From: Gammaproteobacteria bacterium
GTDB taxonomy: Bacteria; Pseudomonadota; Gammaproteobacteria; Granulosicoccales; Granulosicoccaceae
Direction of reading: 5' to 3'
Length of the DNA stretch: 10,945 nucleotides
NCBI GenBank assembly: GCA_020444765.1
Contig: JAGRHW010000095.1
Location: forward strand, 1 to 10,945
Shown here: one piece after another, positions 1-6,545 of the stretch
How the letters are laid out: every line of letters starts with the position of its first letter
How positions within the stretch are numbered: the stretch's first letter is position 1
Program-made: the position numbers and the translations under genes
The notes under the pieces: model-generated
What the model was told of the DNA's origin: nothing
The model's database searches: none
Seen by the model: the letters and a program-made list of their open reading frames with translations, nothing else

Positions 1-17
1 CCTTCGCTAAAATATTC

Positions 18-803
18 TTACGGTACACCGATTCTCAGTCCTTCGATGGAATCGTTCAGCGTCGCGCTGTAATCCTCGACCGAGCGATCCATGCTTGTAG
101 AATCCTTGTCGTCAAAACCCGACATGGCTTGTAATAACAAGGCACAATCCTCGGCCGTGCGCGCCAGCGGCCCGCCCTGATCGAGACTCGAGGCAAACGC
201 GATCATGCCGTAGCGCGAGACCCGGCCGTAACTGGGTTTGATACCGGTTACCCCGCAAAACGCAGCCGGCTGGCGTATCGAACCGCCGGTATCCGTACCG
301 GTCGCGCCGGGCGCCAACCCCGCGGCGACCACCGCCGCACTGCCGCCTGACGAACCGCCCGGCACGCGTTGCGTATCCCAGGGATTTTTTGCCCCGCCGT
401 ACCAGCTGTTCTCATTGGACGAACCCATCGCAAACTCGTCCATGTTCGCCTTGCCCAGCATCACCGTACCGGCGGTCTTGAGTTTGCTGACAACCGTCGC
501 ATCGTAGGGAGCGGTAAAATTATCCAGCATTTTCGAACCGCAGCTGGTCTTCAGCCCTTCGGTACAGAAAATATCCTTGTGCACGATCGGCAGACCGGTC
601 AAGGCGCCGGCCCGGCCGGCCGCCCGCTCGGCATCCGCCTGTTGCGCAGCCGCCAGGGCATGATCGGCATCGACCGTAATCAGGGCATTGATGGTCTCGT
701 TGTGAGCTTCGATGCGCTCGAGATAATAGCGGGTCAGTTCGACACTGCTGATTTGCTTGTCGGCAAGCATGCGCCCGAGTTCGGCTATTGTATTGAAATG
801 CAT
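18..803 (-). CDS. gatA: Glutamyl/aspartyl-tRNA amidotransferase subunit A, interrupted by an in-frame stop
   Basis: GatA is the glutaminase/amidase subunit of GatCAB, which converts Glu-tRNA(Gln) and Asp-tRNA(Asn) to the amidated forms in the cytoplasm. The 261 visible residues carry the amidase signature: Lys76 (VHKDIF), Ser151 in PGGSSGGS and the nucleophile Ser175 in [11 protein letters not shown], matching the Ser-cisSer-Lys triad of the family. GatA is usually about 485 residues, but here the frame stops at TAA (bases 18-20) right after GLRIGVP. The codons beyond the stop, to the window edge, read EYFSEG; family members continue G-L/V-P-K-E-Y-F, so the stop sits exactly where a Lys codon is expected (AAA to TAA, one base). 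The reading is therefore a full-length gene with a nonsense change or a base-call error, not a natural short protein. It lies 53 bases after gatC on the same strand; gatB should follow outside the window. Confidence 0.93.
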   Translation of the reverse strand: MHFNTIAELGRMLADKQISSVELTRYYLERIEAHNETINALITVDADHALAAAQQADAERAAGRAGALTGLPIVHKDIFCTEGLKTSCGSKMLDNFTAPYDATVVSKLKTAGTVMLGKANMDEFAMGSSNENSWYGGAKNPWDTQRVPGGSSGGSAAVVAAGLAPGATGTDTGGSIRQPAAFCGVTGIKPSYGRVSRYGMIAFASSLDQGGPLARTAEDCALLLQAMSGFDDKDSTSMDRSVEDYSATLNDSIEGLRIGVP

Positions 804-856
804 GGTGAGGCTATTCCGTTTCTGACAAGTGGTTGAACAAGAAAAACCACACCGGG

Positions 857-1144
857 TTATTCTATGACTTTTGGTACGAGATACAGACCGTCTTCCACCG
901 ACGGCGCAATCGACTGAAACTTTTCATGCTGATCGGTTTCGGTAACCCGGTCTTCGCGCAAACGCTGTACCGCATCCAGCGGATGCGCCATCGGCTCAAC
1001 GCCACTGGTGTCGACCGCATTCAGTTGTTCGACAAGCGCCAGCACGTCTGCCAGATTCTTGACATACTGCGGAAGACTTTCGTCCTTGACCTCGATACGC
1101 GCCAGGTGCGCTATGGTTTTGACATCCTCAATTCCCAGGGGCAT
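857..1144 (-). CDS. gatC: Glutamyl/aspartyl-tRNA amidotransferase subunit C
   Basis: This 95-residue protein is full length for GatC, the small subunit that wraps around and stabilises GatA-GatB during tRNA-dependent amidation. Family hallmarks are the N-terminal helix ([14 protein letters not shown]), the middle segment [20 protein letters not shown] and the LREDRVTE stretch, in the usual order. The ATG at 1144 gives the typical short N-terminus; only a weak purine stretch (GTGAG) lies about 11 bases upstream. It is the first gene of a gatC-gatA operon and is divergent from mreB, the arrangement known in Pseudomonas. A TATAAT box lies about 70 bases upstream of its start. Confidence 0.96.
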   Translation of the reverse strand: MPLGIEDVKTIAHLARIEVKDESLPQYVKNLADVLALVEQLNAVDTSGVEPMAHPLDAVQRLREDRVTETDQHEKFQSIAPSVEDGLYLVPKVIE

Positions 1145-1213
1145 GGTATAAAACTCACTGCATTGGTTTAAAAAATCGGCCCGACCGCATCGGAATCCGC
1201 GTATCCAGCAGCA

Positions 1214-1219
1214 ATTATA
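1214..1219 (-). promoter_or_regulatory. Putative -10 box for gatCA
   Basis: On the minus strand this reads TATAAT, a perfect sigma70 -10 hexamer. At 17-base spacing the -35 position (1237-1242) reads TCTGCA, only 3 of 6 consensus bases, so the promoter may be weak or activator-assisted. Transcription would begin near 1207, giving a leader of roughly 60 bases before gatC. An imperfect palindrome (1222-1239) fills the spacer. Inferred from sequence only. Confidence 0.5.
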
Positions 1220-1347
1220 ACGCGATGCGAACGCATTGCAGAAAATCTCGTCACGTTAAAAATCCCGCAACGTGGCAAATGTGAATTATTTGTCCACGGA
1301 AAATTTACGATTGAAGCTGGCGTGGAAATTGATTTGTTCTTTACTGT

Positions 1348-1375
1348 TTGAAGATAGGGTCGCGGGTGCTAGAAT
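1348..1375 (+). promoter_or_regulatory. Putative sigma70 promoter for mreBCD
   Basis: TTGAAG (1348-1353), a 16-base spacer and TAGAAT (1370-1375), with TG at 1367-1368 making an extended -10. This is the best sigma70-like match between gatC and mreB. Transcription would start near 1382, leaving a leader of about 58 bases. The leader is AT-rich before the mreB ATG and shows no Shine-Dalgarno sequence. Inferred from sequence only. Confidence 0.5.
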
Positions 1376-1436
1376 CGCGCGCTAGCCGCAGCACCATCCT
1401 TTCCGCCACTTATATAACTGACGAACTCTTAAATAA

Positions 1437-2489
<1,053 letters not shown>

Positions 2490-2507
2490 TCAGGTGTTCC
2501 CGCATCC

Positions 2508-3443
2508 ATGAAACCGATCTTCCAGCGCTCACCGACCCTGACCCTGAGATTGCTTTTTTTCAGTGCTCTGTCGGTCAGCCTGATGACGCTGGAACAGCAC
2601 AACGACGATATCCACCTGCTGCGCACCCAGCTCAATCATCTGGTCTACCCGCTGCAATACCTGGTCAATCTGCCGACCCGTGGCGCCAATTGGGCCGGTG
2701 AGGCCTTTTCCTCTCACAGCCGTTTGATTGCGGAAAACCGTAAGCTGAAAAACAATCAGCTCATCCTGCAGTCGCAATTGCAAAAACTGGAACTGCTGGA
2801 AGCCGAAAACGAACGCCTGCAGAATCTTCTCAGCTCGGCCAAACGCGTCAAGCAACGCGTGCTGATCGCCGAGATGCTGGCCGTCGATATGGACCCGTAC
2901 CGGCAGAATATCCTGATCGACAAAGGCAGCAACCATGATGTTTACGTCGGCCAGCCGATCATCGACGCGCACGGCATCATGGGGCAGATTATCCGGGTCT
3001 CGAGCAATTCATCCACCGCCTTGCTGATTTCCGACCCGAGTCATTCGATACCAGTTCGCGTGGTGCGTAACGGTTTGCGGTCGATTGCCACCGGCATCGG
3101 TCAGGCCGATCAGATCAAGCTCAATTTCATTCCGGGCAACGGTGATATAGAGGTCGGCGACGTACTGGTGTCGTCCGGACTCGGCGGCCGCTTTCCGGTC
3201 GATTTTCCGGTCGCCACCGTCTCGCGCGTGCGCCGGCCGGCCGGCAAGCCTTTTGCCACCGTCTTCGCGCAGCCGGCCGCCGAACTGGATCGCAGTCACG
3301 AAATTCTGCTGGTCTGGCAGGATGACGCGCCCGCCGTTCCCGACAGCAGCGAACCGGCGCCCGCGCAAAGCCAACAGCAACCCTGGCCGAGCATCGACAG
3401 CCTGGCGCTGCAGCTCGTTCAATCCCTGCCGGACGTTCGCTGA
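2508..3443 (+). CDS. mreC: Rod shape-determining protein MreC
   Basis: MreC is the bitopic scaffold linking MreB filaments to PBP2/RodA in the periplasm. This 311-residue protein has a short cytoplasmic N-terminus, one membrane helix (about 13-28), a periplasmic coiled coil (about 68-108, leucine/glutamate-rich) and the beta-barrel domain (about 118-270) with typical stretches such as DKGSNHDVYVGQPII, GIMGQI and ISDPSHSIPVRV. The last 40 or so residues form a Pro/Gln/Ser-rich tail of low complexity, which varies widely between species. The stop TGA overlaps the mreD ATG by one base (TGATG), a sign of translational coupling. Confidence 0.97.
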   Translation: MKPIFQRSPTLTLRLLFFSALSVSLMTLEQHNDDIHLLRTQLNHLVYPLQYLVNLPTRGANWAGEAFSSHSRLIAENRKLKNNQLILQSQLQKLELLEAENERLQNLLSSAKRVKQRVLIAEMLAVDMDPYRQNILIDKGSNHDVYVGQPIIDAHGIMGQIIRVSSNSSTALLISDPSHSIPVRVVRNGLRSIATGIGQADQIKLNFIPGNGDIEVGDVLVSSGLGGRFPVDFPVATVSRVRRPAGKPFATVFAQPAAELDRSHEILLVWQDDAPAVPDSSEPAPAQSQQQPWPSIDSLALQLVQSLPDVR

Positions 3444-3928
3444 TGCCGCGCCTGCAGCATTTCGGTCTGATTCCACTGACCATCATCGCCGCGCTGATGC
3501 TGGCCATCATTCCCCTGCCCGACTGGGGACGCTATGCGCGCCCGGACTGGGTGGGGCTGGTGATTATTTTCTGGAGCATCGTCCTGCCGCAGGTCTTCAG
3601 TATCGGCAGCGCCTGGATCACCGGACTTTTGCTCGATGTGATACTTGGCGCGCCGCTCGGACAAAATGCGCTCGGTTTTGTTATCGTCGTCTACATCACC
3701 TCGCGCATGCATCAGCAGTTTCTGACCGCGCCGCTCTTGCAACAGGCGTTTTTCGTCGCGATACTGTTACTGATCAAGCAGTTTCTGTCACTCTGGATCA
3801 ACGGCATGACCGGCCATCTGGCCGATAATCTGTACTTGTATTTTGCGCCGTCACTGGTCGCCATGCTGCTCTGGCCCTGGCTGTTTATCGTAATGCGCGA
3901 TCTGGGCAGGGGTCGCCGCCTGATTTAG
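3443..3928 (+). CDS. mreD: Rod shape-determining protein MreD
   Basis: This 161-residue polytopic inner-membrane protein is the usual length for MreD (E. coli 162), the membrane partner of MreC in the elongasome. Several hydrophobic helices are visible, including IPLTIIAALMLAIIPL near the start, VGLVIIFWSIVLPQVF, and a final ALVAMLLWPW-like segment. The family pattern of RPDWVGLVI followed by G-x-x-x-D-V-I-L-G-A-P-L-G-Q-N-A-L is clear (W-I-T-G-L-L-L-D-V-I-L-G-A-P-L-G). Start and mreC stop share a base. It ends eight bases before the next gene. In Pseudomonas maf and rng usually follow mreD; here a dehydrogenase follows instead. Confidence 0.96.
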   Translation: MPRLQHFGLIPLTIIAALMLAIIPLPDWGRYARPDWVGLVIIFWSIVLPQVFSIGSAWITGLLLDVILGAPLGQNALGFVIVVYITSRMHQQFLTAPLLQQAFFVAILLLIKQFLSLWINGMTGHLADNLYLYFAPSLVAMLLWPWLFIVMRDLGRGRRLI

Positions 3929-3936
3929 GACAAGCC

Positions 3937-4911
3937 ATGCGCGCCGTTTTTCTAGATACCGCAACCCTGGGACCCGACATCGACCTGTCACCGTTGACCG
4001 CAGACGGCAACGACTGGGTTCTCTATGACACCAGCGAACCCGCCGAGGTTGCCGCCCGCATCCGCGAGGCGGAAATCGTCGTCTCGAACAAGGCCATCCT
4101 CGACGCCGATGCCATCCGAGCCGCGAAATCCCTGCGCTATATCACCGTGCCGGCAACCGGCACCAACAACATCGCGCTGGATGTCGCGACAACGCTCAAC
4201 ATACCGGTCAGCAACTGTGTGGCCTACGGCTCGGCGTCGGTCGTCCAGCATGTGTTTGCGCTGATTCTGGCGCTGGCCACCCGCCTGCCCGATTATCATC
4301 GCGCCGCGCTCGATGGCCGCTGGGCGGCGAGCCCGATGTTCTGCCTGCTGGATTTTCCGATCCTTGAATTACATGGCAAGACACTCGGCATTATCGGTTA
4401 TGGCGAATTGGGCAAGGGTGTCGGGAGACTTGCCGAAGCGTTCGGGATGCGGGTGCTGGTAGCCAATCGTCCGGGAAAAAAAACTCTCGACGACGATCGC
4501 CTGCCGCTTGATGAGTTACTGAAGCAATCGGATATAGTCACCCTGCACTGCCCGCTGACCAAAGATACCGAAAACCTGCTGACCGCGCGCGAGTTTTCAC
4601 TGATGCCCGCTCACGCCTTTTTGATCAATTGCGCACGTGGCGGCATCGTCAATGAAAACGATTTGCGCGACGCACTGATTAACGGCGTGATCGGCGGTGC
4701 CGGTGTCGACGTGTTATCCGAAGAGCCGCCTCGTCACGGCAATCCTCTTCTGTCGGCCGATATTCCCAACCTGATCGTCACCCCACACAGCGCCTGGGCC
4801 AGTCATGAATCTCGCCAGCGGGTTGTGCAAATGACCGCTGACAATATCGCCGCCTTCAGCCGGGGTCAGGGATTGCGTATCGTCAACAGCGTCAGTCCGG
4901 AAAAAGGCTGA
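3937..4911 (+). CDS. D-2-hydroxyacid dehydrogenase, glycerate dehydrogenase (HprA)-like
   Basis: This NAD(P)-dependent oxidoreductase of the D-2-hydroxyacid dehydrogenase family probably interconverts hydroxypyruvate or glyoxylate and glycerate or glycolate. It has 324 residues, usual for the family. The Rossmann motif GYGELG lies at 154-159, and the catalytic trio is Arg234 (NCARGG), Glu263 (SEEPP) and His284 (TPHSAW). After the second Rossmann strand the sequence is VLVANRPGKK rather than an acidic residue, so NADPH use is possible; this is inference. The ATG is well supported by an AGGA (3927-3930) seven bases upstream, partly inside the mreD stop. It is four bases from slyX. The exact substrate cannot be read from the sequence. 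Confidence 0.92.
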   Translation: MRAVFLDTATLGPDIDLSPLTADGNDWVLYDTSEPAEVAARIREAEIVVSNKAILDADAIRAAKSLRYITVPATGTNNIALDVATTLNIPVSNCVAYGSASVVQHVFALILALATRLPDYHRAALDGRWAASPMFCLLDFPILELHGKTLGIIGYGELGKGVGRLAEAFGMRVLVANRPGKKTLDDDRLPLDELLKQSDIVTLHCPLTKDTENLLTAREFSLMPAHAFLINCARGGIVNENDLRDALINGVIGGAGVDVLSEEPPRHGNPLLSADIPNLIVTPHSAWASHESRQRVVQMTADNIAAFSRGQGLRIVNSVSPEKG

Positions 4912-4915
4912 GACC

Positions 4916-5119
4916 ATGGAAGAACGGCTCTACGCACTGGAAATCAAACTGATGGAACTGGAGCAGACTGTCAGCGAACTCAACGATGTGTTGACCGAAC
5001 AATTCAAGGTCATCGATCAGCTGGAATACAGCAACAGGCAATTAAACAGTAAAATCGCGGCGCTCGGCGAGGCGGATGAAACCGATGTCCGCGATGAGCC
5101 GCCGCCACCGCATTATTGA
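4916..5119 (+). CDS. slyX: SlyX family protein
   Basis: This 67-residue protein is almost entirely a heptad-patterned coiled coil (about residues 3-50, with LEIKLMELEQTVSELNDVL) followed by an acidic linker and the diagnostic PPPPHY C-terminus of SlyX proteins. Its biochemical role is not known; the name comes from a gene next to slyD in E. coli. The start lies four bases after the dehydrogenase stop, so it is probably cotranscribed as the last gene of the mre run. It converges with the Rieske-like gene with only 13 bases between, and no obvious hairpin terminator fits there. Confidence 0.93.
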   Translation: MEERLYALEIKLMELEQTVSELNDVLTEQFKVIDQLEYSNRQLNSKIAALGEADETDVRDEPPPPHY

Positions 5120-5132
5120 TCGCTTTACAGTA

Positions 5133-5714
5133 TTATTCCGTGCCCAGTACAACGGTTTCGCCGTCGATGCGATAAGCCGGCACCGGCAGATTTTTTGTCG
5201 CGTGTTGAGACCGAAACACCCGGCCCGCCGAGTCGTAACGTGAGCCTCGGCAGGTATCGCGGAATCCACCCGGCCAGGGCTCCTGCATAAACGGTTCGTC
5301 GCTCGCCGGCAGCCATTCCAGCGAACAGCCAAAATCGGTGCCGCTTGCGATGGCGACAAAAATCTCCGGACTGCTCGAACGGAAATCATTTTTCATGGAA
5401 ACCGGCTGTCTGGCCTTATCGGAATCGGCATCGCGCAGTCTTTCCTTTGGCATGGTACGCAGGCTGGCCTGCATTGCCGCATCGCGCTTGAGAATCAGCA
5501 CCGGGCGTTGGTTCCACTCGATAAACAACACGTCGCCCACGGCTATGTCTGCGAGTGATATGCGCATAACGGGCTCGCGGTCTGTCGCTTTATCCGGCGC
5601 AGTGAGAAACGACATGCTGACCCAAAGCCCCAAAAGAACGATAAAACCGGACAACAGTTTGAGCAGACCGCGCAATATCGCGCGGCGTGTTTGCGTATCG
5701 GTTTTATCGCTCAT
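5133..5714 (-). CDS. Rieske-type (PetA-like) membrane-anchored protein lacking the iron-sulfur ligands
   Basis: This 193-residue protein aligns by eye along its whole length with the Rieske subunit of cytochrome bc1. It has a TRRAIL twin-arginine-like start (9-14), one membrane helix (about 17-37), the VGDVLFIEWNQRPVLILKR strands (59-77), the LRDADSDKARQPV segment and the C-terminal GRVFRSQHATKNLPVPAYRI region. The two cluster motifs are altered. Canonical CTHLGC is GTDFGC (125-130) and canonical CPCHGS is DTCRGS (153-158), so both Cys and both His ligands are gone (Gly125, Asp127, Asp153, Arg156). Cys130 and Cys155, which form the disulfide in bc1-type Rieske proteins, remain. It should not bind [2Fe-2S] in the normal way. 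No cytochrome b or c1 gene is adjacent. The ATG at 5714 is 44 bases from rsmJ, divergent. The frame is intact, which argues for selection rather than decay. Its function is unknown. Confidence 0.85.
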   Translation of the reverse strand: MSDKTDTQTRRAILRGLLKLLSGFIVLLGLWVSMSFLTAPDKATDREPVMRISLADIAVGDVLFIEWNQRPVLILKRDAAMQASLRTMPKERLRDADSDKARQPVSMKNDFRSSSPEIFVAIASGTDFGCSLEWLPASDEPFMQEPWPGGFRDTCRGSRYDSAGRVFRSQHATKNLPVPAYRIDGETVVLGTE

Positions 5715-5758
5715 CGGCTACACTGCCCGGATTGAAACCGGTTAAAAAATCCATCCTG

Positions 5759-6535
5759 ATGACAGACGCTCCCCGCATCGTTGTTGTGGCTGCCGAGCCG
5801 GCACTGGCACCGAGGGCACGGCAAACCGCCGAACAACTCGGGCTGGCATTGTCCACCGACCCTGCGCTTGCCGCGGACATCTTTCTCGTCGTCGAGGAGG
5901 ATCGTTATTTTTTACAGGCATCGGCAGAAAACCCGGCACAAATCAGTATTGATTTTACCGCGGGCAAGGCCTTGCATCGACGAAAATTCGGTGGCGGCAT
6001 CAATCAACCGCTGGCAAAAGCGCTTGGCCTGCAAAAAAAATCGGTGACGACGGTGCTGGACGCAACCGGCGGTCTGGCGCGTGACGCGTTTGTCCTGGCC
6101 AGCCTGGGTGCGGAGCTGACCATCGTCGAGCAGTCTCCGGTCCTGTGCCTGCTGATCCAGGCCGCGATAGAAAAAGCGCTCGACGATGAAGAAGTCGCGC
6201 CCATCGTGCACCGGATGAAAATCATGCAGGGCGATTCTGTGGCGTTTTTGCGCACGATCGACAGGGCAGAAAAACCCGATGCCGTCTATCTCGATCCGAT
6301 GTATCCGCCGCGACAAAAAACTGCGGCCGTCAAAAAAGAAATGCAACTCCTGCACAAACTGATCGGACCGGAAGGTGATTCAACGCAATTGCTGGAGGCC
6401 GCGCTGGATAGCGCAAAAAAACGCGTGGTCGTCAAACGTCCGCTGAAAGCCGCGCCACTCAGCCAGAGCGCTCTAGCCGGTTCGGTAAAGTCGGCCAACA
6501 CGCGGTACGATATTTACACGCCGCGCCAACCATAA
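5759..6535 (+). CDS. rsmJ: 16S rRNA (guanine(1516)-N(2))-methyltransferase RsmJ
   Basis: RsmJ uses S-adenosylmethionine to methylate N2 of G1516 in 16S rRNA. From the ATG at 5759 it has 258 residues (E. coli 250). Family landmarks are HRRKFGGG (73-80), the SAM-binding DATGGLARDAFVLAS (101-115), the acidic end of the next strand (IVEQSP), the catalytic-type DPMYP (179-183), VKKEM and RVVVKRP (222-228), ending with the usual YDIYTP. The frame is open further upstream to 5687, but that would overlap the divergent gene and add residues unlike the family, so 5759 is preferred. A TTG at 5732 is a possible alternative, and neither has a good Shine-Dalgarno. It converges with the c-di-GMP gene with ten bases between. 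Confidence 0.94.
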   Translation: MTDAPRIVVVAAEPALAPRARQTAEQLGLALSTDPALAADIFLVVEEDRYFLQASAENPAQISIDFTAGKALHRRKFGGGINQPLAKALGLQKKSVTTVLDATGGLARDAFVLASLGAELTIVEQSPVLCLLIQAAIEKALDDEEVAPIVHRMKIMQGDSVAFLRTIDRAEKPDAVYLDPMYPPRQKTAAVKKEMQLLHKLIGPEGDSTQLLEAALDSAKKRVVVKRPLKAAPLSQSALAGSVKSANTRYDIYTPRQP

Positions 6536-6545
6536 TACAAACCGC

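Noticed and set aside
829..850. Small inverted repeat GTGGTT-N10-AACCAC between gatC and gatA
   Set aside because: It has only six pairs, a ten-base loop and no following T-run, so it is too weak to call a terminator or regulatory hairpin.
1318..1333. Sigma54-like element upstream of mreB (TGGCGT, five bases, TTGAT)
   Set aside because: The 12-base spacing fits, but the -24 box matches only partly and the near-invariant GC of the -12 box is GA; the extended -10 promoter downstream is a better explanation.
1368..1386. Inverted repeat GCTAG-N9-CTAGC over the mreB -10 box
   Set aside because: Five base pairs are expected by chance in a region this size, and nothing else supports an operator.
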